From Akkermansia muciniphila (lineage in GTDB: Bacteria > Verrucomicrobiota > Verrucomicrobiia > Limisphaerales > UBA9464), in NCBI GenBank assembly GCA_945898055.1, contig CAMDGV010000018.1, positions 1 through 64,000 on the forward strand: a stretch of DNA of 64,000 nucleotides, written 5' to 3'. Positions 18,727-27,519 of this stretch are shown here, piece by piece. The notes beneath the pieces were generated by a model. That model was given only the letters and a program-made list of their open reading frames with translations. It ran no database searches and was not told the DNA's origin. A program made the position numbers and the translations under genes. How positions within the stretch are numbered: the first letter of the stretch is position 1; every line of letters starts with the position of its first letter.

Positions 18727-19242
18727 TTACTTACCGCAGAGGCAGGTGACCACGGGATCGGTGGCCACAGTAAGTCCGTTTTCTGTGGCTTTAGTGATGG
18801 TTTCTTCGATGCCACTGAGAAAAGCGTCATCGAGACCGTGTCCAGCGGGAACGAGGCATCTTTGATGGCGATAAAGGGTAGCTCCTTTAGGTAAGGTCTG
18901 AAGAGCTCTTTCGAACTCGGAGAGGGTATTGCAGTGCATTACTCGTTTTTCTTGACGGAATCCGACGCTGATTTGTGCTTTGGGATGATCTTCATCGCCA
19001 ATATTAGCGATGAGAAATCCGTAGTCGGTGGTTAGAAACATGGGCACGAGCCGAAACCCAGTATTGAGGGTCTGTAGGACTAGGGGTTGGGCCGGTTCTT
19101 TTGCATCAACCGTCGACGAGACGGGAGTGGGGCGGCAGCCAGTTAGACTTAAACCGAGCCAAGCGGACCAGGCGATTTTGAAAAGGGAAGCGCGGATGGG
19201 ATCCTGATTCTTTCCGTGAAGCGGTAAGGAAGGGGACATCAT
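18727..19242 (-). CDS. Hypothetical lipoprotein
   Basis: 171 aa with a lipobox-like sequence WSAWLGLSLTGC; no family recognised. Confidence 0.5.
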   Translation of the reverse strand: MMSPSLPLHGKNQDPIRASLFKIAWSAWLGLSLTGCRPTPVSSTVDAKEPAQPLVLQTLNTGFRLVPMFLTTDYGFLIANIGDEDHPKAQISVGFRQEKRVMHCNTLSEFERALQTLPKGATLYRHQRCLVPAGHGLDDAFLSGIEETITKATENGLTVATDPVVTCLCGK

Positions 19243-19456
19243 TCAGGGTAGGGTGGGTGTTGAGATCCCTGCAGATTGAGGATGTCGACTGAATCGAAAC
19301 AAGTTTTTCCGAAGACGAAGGAATATTTTTTGCGGATTTAGCCCCGTCAAACAACGTGTTTATCGTTTATAGCCCTCTTTAGAGCAGAGCGATTGATTTT
19401 CCTTGAAGCACGCCGCTTCCCATCGCCCTAGGGTCTGTGGCACACTTGGGTTTCCC

Positions 19457-20887
19457 ATGAACGCTCAGGATTGGAAGCTTATCGCCCTCGCTCTTCTCGC
19501 CATCAGTTCGTTGGTGGTGTTGATTACAAAGTATCGGGTAAATGCCTTTATTTCGCTCCTTCTAGCCTCCTTGGTGGTTGGACTGGGTGCGGTGATATTA
19601 CTCGACGTGCCGGCGCGTGATGCGACCGGTAAAATCCTCGTGACCGTGGCGGGTAAATCTTCGTCGTACACAGTTTTGGCGGTGCTTAAATCTTTTGGTG
19701 ATGGATTGGGTGCTACGATGACAGGGACGGCGGCGGTGATTGCGCTTGGAACAATGTTGGGGCGGTTGTTAGCAGAATCGGGCGGGGCTGAAGTTTTGGC
19801 CAAACGTTTTGGAGCGTTATTTGGCCCCAAACACATTCAATGGTGCATCATGGCCCTAGCACTAGCGATAGGCCTTACTACTTGGTTTGCGGTGGGGTTG
19901 GTGCTGCTCCTACCGATCCTGCTAACCCTGACCTACGAGACCAAACAACCTTTCCTTCGACTGGCCTTACCGCTGTTAGCCTGTTTGTCCGTCATGCACG
20001 GGGTGATGCCACCGCATCCGGGGCCGGTTGTGGCGGTGGAAGCGCTGAAGGCGAGTATGGGATTGGTCCTTTTTTGGGGGTTTGTTATCGGTATTCCGAC
20101 CGCCGCCGTCGCGGGGCCTCTTTATGCTCGCTTCGTTGTGAATAGGATTACGGCAAATCCGCCACCGATTGTCTCTAAGTCGCAGTCTTTGGATCCGAGC
20201 TTTCGGTTGCCTAGTTTTAATTTGACCTTGTTTAGTATTCTTTCGCCGGTCTGCCTGATGCTACTGGCCACGGTGGCGGAGTTAATTTTGCCCAAGGGAA
20301 ATAGTTGGCGGGAAGCAGCCCAGTTTATTGGCCATCCAACGATGGCTTTGTTGGCGGCCGTGCTCTTTGCTTCTTGGTCGATTGGCACCCGTTGCGGTTA
20401 TAACCGGACCCAAATACTTAAATTTACTGAAGGAAGTATTGCGACTGTGGGTATGACGCTCTTGGTGATTTCTGCTGGTGGCGGTTTTGCCCGCGTGCTT
20501 CGGGATTCTGGCGTGGCAGATGCCATCGGTAAGGCCGGTTCAGCCGCCGATTTAAGTCCCTTGCTCTATGGATGGATGGTGTCGGCCTTTATTCGGATTG
20601 CGACCGGTTCCGCGACCGTCGCCATAACCACTGCCTCCGGTCTGTTGGTTCCGGTTATGGCGGTTCATCCTGAACTCAATCAGCACCAGATCGCGTTGAT
20701 CATTTGCGCCATCGGCTGCGGATCGTTGATTCTGAGTCATCTGAATGATTCGGGTTTTTGGATGGTGAAAGATAGTCTAGGACTGACTGTCGGGCAGACC
20801 CTAAAGACGTGGACGGTTTGCGAGACCTTGGTTGGCATTGCTGGAATGCTTTTTTCCCTTCTCGCTTTTAAATTGATGGCGACTTAA
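19457..20887 (+). CDS. GntP-family gluconate/sugar-acid permease
   Basis: Many TM segments; KSFGDGLGATMTGTAAVIALGTMLGRLLAESGGAEVLAKRF and MVSAFIRIATGSATVAITTASGLL are typical of GntP. Confidence 0.88.
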   Translation: MNAQDWKLIALALLAISSLVVLITKYRVNAFISLLLASLVVGLGAVILLDVPARDATGKILVTVAGKSSSYTVLAVLKSFGDGLGATMTGTAAVIALGTMLGRLLAESGGAEVLAKRFGALFGPKHIQWCIMALALAIGLTTWFAVGLVLLLPILLTLTYETKQPFLRLALPLLACLSVMHGVMPPHPGPVVAVEALKASMGLVLFWGFVIGIPTAAVAGPLYARFVVNRITANPPPIVSKSQSLDPSFRLPSFNLTLFSILSPVCLMLLATVAELILPKGNSWREAAQFIGHPTMALLAAVLFASWSIGTRCGYNRTQILKFTEGSIATVGMTLLVISAGGGFARVLRDSGVADAIGKAGSAADLSPLLYGWMVSAFIRIATGSATVAITTASGLLVPVMAVHPELNQHQIALIICAIGCGSLILSHLNDSGFWMVKDSLGLTVGQTLKTWTVCETLVGIAGMLFSLLAFKLMAT

Positions 20888-20914
20888 GTCTTTTTCGCTT
20901 GGTTTTGTTATTGC

Positions 20915-21973
20915 ATGAAGTTTTCTCCTTACTCGGTGCCAACTGCGGTCCGCCATGATGTGGTCGCTTTGGGCGAATGTATGGTCCGACTCTCCCCACC
21001 GGGGCCTGGCCGAATTGAGTTTACTCGGTCCCTCGAAGTGGATGTCGGCGGTGGCGAATACAATGTCGCTTATGCCTGCGCTCGATTGGGGTTGAAGACC
21101 GCTTTTTTGAGTAAATTACCAAAAAATGCACTAGCATCCCTGATTCTTAATCATGCCCGAGCGGTGGGTATGGATGTCGATCATGTCGCGATGGAAGCTC
21201 ATGACGGCGTCGGTCGACGGAATCGAGTTGGGCTTTATTTTGCTGAGATTGGGACAGGTGTCCGAGGGGGGATGGCGCTGTTTGACCGAGGTCATTCGAG
21301 TGCCAGCGCAATGCGGCCCGAGGATGTAAATTGGTCCAAACTTTTTGAGAAAGAAGGGGTCCGTTGGCTGCACACAGGTGGAATTTTTGCGGTCCTATCT
21401 GAATCAACACGCGCGACCCTGCGGGTCGCATTTGATGCAGCGCGGGCAGCGGGTACCTCGGTCAGTTACGATCTCAATTTTCGAGCGGCTCTGGCTGGAT
21501 CAGCCGAGGCAGCGGCCATCAATCGCGAGTTTGTCGGTCGATCAGAAATGTTAATTGGGAGTGCCGACGGTTTCAGAGCTTTGCTCGGACAAAATACACC
21601 GGCAGGATCCGTTCAGACTTTGGTGGAAGCTGTTGCCGCTGCTTTTCCTAATCTTCGATGGATCGCTGGAACTGAACGAACCACACTGAGCGGAGATCGC
21701 CATGATTTAAGTGGGTTTGTCTGGGAAATGGGAGAGTGGTTCGACGGACGGATTTACCGCGATCTCGAGATTGTCGATCGAGTGGGGACAGGGGATGCCT
21801 TTGCGGCCGGGCTCATTCGGGGAATTTTAATCGGAACCGGGCTGCAAGCGGCGTTGGATTTTGGATTGGCCCATGCCGCCTTGGTTCACACGACTCGAGG
21901 CGACACCTCTCAGTTCAGTGTGGCCGAAATTGAAGCTGTAGCAGGCGGCGCAGGGGCGGCGATGCAGCGTTGA
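20915..21973 (+). CDS. PfkB-family sugar kinase, probably 2-dehydro-3-deoxygluconokinase
   Basis: DVVALGECMVRLSPPGPGRIEFTRSLEVDVGGGEYNVAYACARLGLKTAFLSKLPKN and C-terminal DRVGTGDAFAAGLIRGIL motif. Confidence 0.85.
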   Translation: MKFSPYSVPTAVRHDVVALGECMVRLSPPGPGRIEFTRSLEVDVGGGEYNVAYACARLGLKTAFLSKLPKNALASLILNHARAVGMDVDHVAMEAHDGVGRRNRVGLYFAEIGTGVRGGMALFDRGHSSASAMRPEDVNWSKLFEKEGVRWLHTGGIFAVLSESTRATLRVAFDAARAAGTSVSYDLNFRAALAGSAEAAAINREFVGRSEMLIGSADGFRALLGQNTPAGSVQTLVEAVAAAFPNLRWIAGTERTTLSGDRHDLSGFVWEMGEWFDGRIYRDLEIVDRVGTGDAFAAGLIRGILIGTGLQAALDFGLAHAALVHTTRGDTSQFSVAEIEAVAGGAGAAMQR

Positions 21974-22021
21974 GGGGGAGAGAGCTTTTTTGGCTTAAAA
22001 ACTCTTCAACGAACTCTTCAG

Positions 22022-22981
22022 TTGCCCGAATTCGGCGATTCGCTGGATCCAGATCTAGGTGTCATCCGGACTTCCCTTTCACTGGGTTCATCCATTAAGC
22101 TCTGGGCGGTGCATTTCCGAAAAGTAACATTGGTGGGCGTCGGTCTTTTGGGAGGATCCCTCGGTTTGGCTTTGAAGCGACGTGGTCTCGTGGACGAGGT
22201 TCACGGGTTTGTTCGACGCCAAGCTTCCGTGGCCGAATGTTTGGGCTTGGGGGTGGTTGATCGTTGCACCCGCAATCTTGCGGAAGCCATTACTGGGGCC
22301 GATCTGGTGGTTCTCTGTTCGCCGGTCGGTCAAATGGCCGGTCTTTTTTCTGAGTTCAAACGCTTCTTGACCCCCGACTGTTTGGTGACCGATGTGGGCA
22401 GTGTCAAATCAACGGTGGTTGCCGATTTGGAGACGCTGGCAGCGGAGGCCGGAGTTCTTTTCGTGGGCAGTCATCCAATGGCCGGTGCCGAAAAGAGTGG
22501 GCCCGCCTTTGCACGCGCTGATTTGTTTGATGGAGCTGTTTGTGTCGTCACGCCGACAAGCTCTACACCTCCCGTTGCACTCGAAAAAATAACCGCTTTG
22601 TGGGAGTCCTTGGGCTCCCGGGTTTTGCGGATGAATCCAATGCTTCATGATGATTTGGTGGGGCGTTCGAGCCATCTGCCCCATGTGGTGGCCGCGGGTT
22701 TAGCTAACTATATTTTAAGTCCAGCACATCCTAAAGCCCAAGCAGAACTTTGTGCCGGTGGTTTTCGTGACCTCACCCGCATTGCGTCCGGTTCTCCGTC
22801 GATGTGGAGAGATATTGCCCTCGGTAATAGCCGCAATTTATCCCGTGTTTTGGGAGTGTTCATTGAGGATCTTCAAGAGTTTCGTCGAGCCCTAGACGAA
22901 GGAGATGGCCCAGCGGTGGAAGAGTATTTCAAACAAGCTCAAGAACGTCGGCAGAGTCGTTATCCCGAACTAGGCTCTTAG
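22022..22981 (+). CDS. tyrA: Prephenate dehydrogenase (start may be at a downstream codon)
   Basis: KVTLVGVGLLGGSLGLALKRRGLVDEVHGFVRR...VTDVGSVKSTVV...FVGSHPMAGAEKSG; adjacent to aroA. Confidence 0.9.
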   Translation: MPEFGDSLDPDLGVIRTSLSLGSSIKLWAVHFRKVTLVGVGLLGGSLGLALKRRGLVDEVHGFVRRQASVAECLGLGVVDRCTRNLAEAITGADLVVLCSPVGQMAGLFSEFKRFLTPDCLVTDVGSVKSTVVADLETLAAEAGVLFVGSHPMAGAEKSGPAFARADLFDGAVCVVTPTSSTPPVALEKITALWESLGSRVLRMNPMLHDDLVGRSSHLPHVVAAGLANYILSPAHPKAQAELCAGGFRDLTRIASGSPSMWRDIALGNSRNLSRVLGVFIEDLQEFRRALDEGDGPAVEEYFKQAQERRQSRYPELGS

Positions 22982-22995
22982 CCCTCCTTCGAACT

Positions 22996-24267
22996 ATGCC
23001 CCTTCCGGATCTTATCGAAATAGTCCCTCCGTTCCAGTTGCCATCGCGATCGGCGATCACGGTGCCAGGGTCAAAAAGTATCACGAATCGTGCCCTCATT
23101 TTGGCGGCACTCTCCTCAGGGCAGGTCACTTTAAATGGAGCCTTGTGGAGTGAAGATACTCAAGTCATGACGGGCTGCCTTCGTCAGCTAGGTTTCAAGG
23201 TGCAGGTCCAACTCGATCCAGCCGAGGACGCGAATCGAATCATCCGAGTGCAAGGCTTGGGAGGTCGAATACCGAACACCGGTAGTGTCACTCATCCACT
23301 GGAACTTTTTGTGGGTAATGCGGGAACGGCAGCACGTTTTTTGGCAGCGATGGTGTGTCTCGGCGAAGGAGTTTTTCGCTTGTCGGGAGTTCCTCGTATG
23401 CATCAACGCCCGCAGGCAGGACTCTTTGCTGCCCTTCGCGCCTTGGGATATCGAGTGGAATCGTCAGATGATCATTTGCCAGCCCTTATTTTTGGAACTG
23501 GCCCCAGAGTGGCTCAGTGTGAAGTGAGTGTCTTAGAGAGTTCCCAATATGCCTCTGCGCTCTTAATGCCCGCAGGATTCGCGGGCTGGCAAGTGGCCGT
23601 GACTGGGGCCAATGCGGATGAATTGCCTTATGTGGAAATGACACGACGCTTGATCGCCGAATTTCCCGAACAAGAAGGTCATTTTCAGATCGAGCCCGAT
23701 GCCTCGAGTGGAAGTTATTTCTGGGGTGCGGCCCAGCTCTTGGGACGAGATCGAATCAGCGTGAATCACTGGCCCAATTCCGGTTGGCAGGTAGACGCCC
23801 GTTATCCTCACTTCATGGATTTACCGGAGGAAATCTCTCGTGAACGAGATTTGGGAGATAGCATTATGACTGCGATTACTTTGGCTCCCTTAGCTGGGCG
23901 AACAGTTCGTTTCACTGATCTTGGTCGCTTACGAGTCCAAGAATGTGAACGAGTTCAGGCATTAAGAACCGAATTAACGCGGTGTGGTGCTCGGGTGATT
24001 GAGGACGGAGATACCCTGATTGTCGAGCCATCAGAGTTGCATGGAGCGGAGGTTGAGACCTATGACGATCACCGAATAGCGATGTGCTTTGCGACTCTCA
24101 GCTTGAAAGTAGGAGGATTGAGACTCAGAAATCCCTCGTGCGTTCGGAAGACCTTCCCCAATTTTTTTCAGAAACTCTCCATGGCAGCTCCACAGGGACT
24201 GGGGGTGACAGTGCTCGACCCGCGAACCGGTCAGCCACTGCCCCTCCACGCGTTAGTCGCCGAGTGA
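22996..24267 (+). CDS. aroA: 3-phosphoshikimate 1-carboxyvinyltransferase
   Basis: ITVPGSKSITNRALILAALSSG...LFVGNAGTAARFLAAMVCLGEG...DDHRIAMCFATLSLKVGG. Confidence 0.95.
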   Translation: MPLPDLIEIVPPFQLPSRSAITVPGSKSITNRALILAALSSGQVTLNGALWSEDTQVMTGCLRQLGFKVQVQLDPAEDANRIIRVQGLGGRIPNTGSVTHPLELFVGNAGTAARFLAAMVCLGEGVFRLSGVPRMHQRPQAGLFAALRALGYRVESSDDHLPALIFGTGPRVAQCEVSVLESSQYASALLMPAGFAGWQVAVTGANADELPYVEMTRRLIAEFPEQEGHFQIEPDASSGSYFWGAAQLLGRDRISVNHWPNSGWQVDARYPHFMDLPEEISRERDLGDSIMTAITLAPLAGRTVRFTDLGRLRVQECERVQALRTELTRCGARVIEDGDTLIVEPSELHGAEVETYDDHRIAMCFATLSLKVGGLRLRNPSCVRKTFPNFFQKLSMAAPQGLGVTVLDPRTGQPLPLHALVAE

Positions 24268-24287
24268 AGTCTGAACTGCCTGTGACG

Positions 24288-24968
24288 ATGAAGTTACCCC
24301 AAGTTATTGCGGTGGATGGCCCGAGTGCCTCAGGGAAGGGGACATTGTCTCGTCGGGTGGCCCAAGCCCTGAACTATACTTATGTCGATAGCGGTGCGAT
24401 GTACCGAACTTTGGCTTGGTACTGTTTGCGTAAAGGGATGCGAGTTGAGAAGCCAATGTCTTTGGATGATGAGCGAGCTATTGCCCGGCAATTGCGAAGT
24501 TGGAAGGTGGAGATGAAGATCATTGACGGACAGGCTTGGTTGCATGTGGATGATTATTTTCCGGCTAAAGAAATCCGCACCGACGCGGTGGAGAAGGCCG
24601 TGCCCATTGTGGCTCAGATTGGTAAAGTCCGAGATTGGATGGTGACCGAGCAGCGAGAATGTGCGGCACGTGGACCGGTGGTGATGGAAGGGCGGGATAT
24701 CGGGACAGAAGTATTCCCCTTGGCGCCTGTAAAATTTTTTCTTGAAGCGGATGCGATAGAACGACAAAAGCGGATTGAAGGTCGAGGTGGATCAACGGAT
24801 GGGGCTTGGCGCGATAGTATGGATATTAATCGCAAGCAAGGGGCACTGATACCCGCATTGGATGCCATCCGGATTAATAATACTGGGCAGACTCCCGAGG
24901 AGACCTATGTCATTTTAATGACCCATATTCGCGAGCGATTGAGTTTGTCGGAGAGTGTTCCCACTTAA
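24288..24968 (+). CDS. cmk: Cytidylate kinase
   Basis: VIAVDGPSASGKGTLSRRVAQALNYTYVDSGAMYRTLAWYCLRKG...VVMEGRDIGTEVFPLAPVKFFLEA. Confidence 0.95.
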   Translation: MKLPQVIAVDGPSASGKGTLSRRVAQALNYTYVDSGAMYRTLAWYCLRKGMRVEKPMSLDDERAIARQLRSWKVEMKIIDGQAWLHVDDYFPAKEIRTDAVEKAVPIVAQIGKVRDWMVTEQRECAARGPVVMEGRDIGTEVFPLAPVKFFLEADAIERQKRIEGRGGSTDGAWRDSMDINRKQGALIPALDAIRINNTGQTPEETYVILMTHIRERLSLSESVPT

Positions 24969-25089
24969 TTTTTTGAAGAGCCCGATGATTCATTGTATTA
25001 AGAAGGGAATTGGATGGGGATTAATCCAAGATGGTTTTCTTTTCTCTCAGGTACTAACTTTGATTTGTAAATTAAAGAGAGTGGGTGCG

Positions 25090-26766
25090 ATGCTTTTTAA
25101 GTCTGTGATCGGGCGGTCCCTCTTCCTCTTGCTGTCCTTTGCCCTCATTCCCTCGGTCTATTCAGGGGAGGGAGAGGATGTCTTGGTGATTTTTAATTCA
25201 CGCTCACCGGAGTCTCGTTTGGTCGCGGAACATTACCTTCGAAAACGGGCTGTACCCTCAGCACAGATGAAGGGGTTTGACCTGCCATTAGCTGGAGCCC
25301 TTTCCAGAGAAGACTACACCCGTGGGCTTCAAGACCCCTTGATGTCGTGGATGACCGCTCAAGGTTTGGCGACTTGGACCCACGAGACAGTTCGGGCTTC
25401 GAAGGGGATTCCTGCTGGGAAGAAACATACTTTAAAGCAATCCCGTATTCGGTATCTTTTACTTTGTTACGGCGTGCCTTGGTACATTCAAAATGATCCA
25501 GGGTTTAAGGAAGATACGAACGGAGTTCCTGACTTTATCCGACGGAACGATGCTTCCGTCGACGACGATTTGGCACTGCTTCCCCGACTGGGCCATTCGA
25601 AGTTTGTTGGTGTTACTCAAAATCCGTTTGCTGGGACCACGAATGCTTCGATGATCCAAGCACAGAATGGAGCTTTTGTGGTAACCCGCCTCGATGGACC
25701 CACTCCCCAAATTGCTATGGGTTTGGTCGATAAAGCGATGGAAGCTGAGTCCAAGGGGCTTTGGGGGCATGCTTATATCGATTTACGTAATATAACGAAT
25801 TCAGCCTATGCGGCTGGGGATGAGATGCTCACCAATGTGGCCTCAGCATCGAAGCGCTTAGGCTTTGAGACCTTTATTGATAATCAACCCGAGACATTTC
25901 GCTTAGGTTATCCGATGAGCCAGATCGGAATCTATGCCGGTTGGTATGAGTCAGGCATCACAGGACCCTTTGTCCGGCCCACGATGGAATTTATGCCCGG
26001 AGCTTTCGGGTATCATTTGCATTCGTTTAGCGCCGCCAATATTCGTTCAGCGGATGAAAACTGGGTGGGTCCTCTGTTGGCTCGCGGTGTGACCTGTACT
26101 TTGGGCTGTGTGGCCGAACCGTATCTGGCATTAACTCCGCACCCAGGCATTTTTCTCGAACGTTGGGGCTATCTGGGAATGACTTTTGGCGAGGCATCGA
26201 TGGCCTGTCGCCCAGCATTATCATGGCAGACTGTGGCTATCGGAGATCCGCTCTATCGCCCTTTTCGACTGAACCCAATTCAATATGGTGAAATGCTCTC
26301 CATGGCAAATAACCCCTTATCGGCCTATGCCCTGGTTCGTAAGGCTAATGTCGATAAACTGTTAGGACGCCCAGTAGAGCCGCTCTTGGAGATTCTTGAG
26401 AAGAATCCGATGGCGACAAATAACTCGGTTTTGGCAGAGAAAATAGCACGAATGTATTGGAGCCAAGCTCGGGTTACCAAGTCGGAAGAGTGGTATGCCA
26501 TTGCTCTGGCGGCCCGAGGCTGCACACCTCGGCAACGGATTCGACTCTTACTGGATAGCGTGGAGACCCACCGGGTGCTGGGGCACCCTAAGGCCGCTTT
26601 GGATGCCTTGGATGAAGTGATCCAAGCGGAACCCGACCGAGTTGATGCCTTAGCCCTGCGAAATCGCCAGTTGAACTTTGCCGTCGAAATGGCGGATTCG
26701 CTTCGAGCGGAAAAAGTGAGAGTGGAGATCCGAAAACTGACCCCAACGAACCCACCGACGAAGTGA
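25090..26766 (+). CDS. TIGR03790 family protein
   Basis: DVLVIFNSRSPESRLVAEHYLRKRAVPSAQMKGFDLP...IRYLLLCYGVPWYIQ...IGIYAGWYESGITGPF; signal peptide at MLFKSVIGRSLFLLLSFALIPSVYS. Confidence 0.8.
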   Translation: MLFKSVIGRSLFLLLSFALIPSVYSGEGEDVLVIFNSRSPESRLVAEHYLRKRAVPSAQMKGFDLPLAGALSREDYTRGLQDPLMSWMTAQGLATWTHETVRASKGIPAGKKHTLKQSRIRYLLLCYGVPWYIQNDPGFKEDTNGVPDFIRRNDASVDDDLALLPRLGHSKFVGVTQNPFAGTTNASMIQAQNGAFVVTRLDGPTPQIAMGLVDKAMEAESKGLWGHAYIDLRNITNSAYAAGDEMLTNVASASKRLGFETFIDNQPETFRLGYPMSQIGIYAGWYESGITGPFVRPTMEFMPGAFGYHLHSFSAANIRSADENWVGPLLARGVTCTLGCVAEPYLALTPHPGIFLERWGYLGMTFGEASMACRPALSWQTVAIGDPLYRPFRLNPIQYGEMLSMANNPLSAYALVRKANVDKLLGRPVEPLLEILEKNPMATNNSVLAEKIARMYWSQARVTKSEEWYAIALAARGCTPRQRIRLLLDSVETHRVLGHPKAALDALDEVIQAEPDRVDALALRNRQLNFAVEMADSLRAEKVRVEIRKLTPTNPPTK

Positions 26767-27419
26767 CTCTTTCCGACTTTGAATGTTTGCGCAAAGCGGA
26801 TTCTGTGCTTGGGGATCTGATGGATCGCATCGGTCCGTATCAATTAGTCCCAGAAACGCGACGCAGTCCTTTCGAATCCTTGGTGCGCGCGGTGGCTCAT
26901 CAGCAACTGCATGGAAAAGCAGCCGAAACGATTTTGGGCCGTTTCATCGCCCTTTTTCCGGGGCGTCGTTTTCCTAAGCCCGAAGATCTGCTGACCGTCC
27001 CCGACGCTTTGATTCGTGGAGCGGGATTCTCTGGATCCAAAGTACTAGCCATTCGCGACATAGCAGTAAAAACTTTAGATGGAACAGTGCCGACAGCTCG
27101 GCGAATTGCCGCGATGGAAGATTCCGCCATTATTGATCGATTAGTCCAGTGTCGAGGGGTTGGGCGATGGACCGTGGAGATGCTTTTAATTTTTAAGTTA
27201 GGGAGGTTAGATATTTTACCCGTGGATGATTTTGGAGTCCGAGAAGGATTTCGGGTGACCTATGGTTTGGAAAAGCAACCTAAGCCCAGTGAATTAAAGA
27301 TTTACGGTGAAAGGTGGCGTCCCTACCGAACCGTCGCGGCTTGGTATCTTTGGCGGGCGGCGGATGCAGCGAAGGAGATGAGCCGTGGTTCTGCACCTCG
27401 TCCTCTTAATTTAGGTTAA
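26763..27419 (+). CDS. DNA-3-methyladenine glycosylase II (AlkA-like)
   Basis: GTG start overlaps the upstream stop; SPFESLVRAVAHQQLHGKAAETILGRF and CRGVGRWTVEMLLIFKLGRLDILPVDDFGVREG (HhH-GPD motif). Confidence 0.92.
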   Translation: MTLSDFECLRKADSVLGDLMDRIGPYQLVPETRRSPFESLVRAVAHQQLHGKAAETILGRFIALFPGRRFPKPEDLLTVPDALIRGAGFSGSKVLAIRDIAVKTLDGTVPTARRIAAMEDSAIIDRLVQCRGVGRWTVEMLLIFKLGRLDILPVDDFGVREGFRVTYGLEKQPKPSELKIYGERWRPYRTVAAWYLWRAADAAKEMSRGSAPRPLNLG

Positions 27420-27519
27420 ATTAGAGGTCGTTCACCGGTGCAAAACTATCGATTTAAACGGAATTTTTGGGATACAGAGGCACTAAATGGGCTCTGTCTC
27501 ATCCCTTGATTCGATGGAA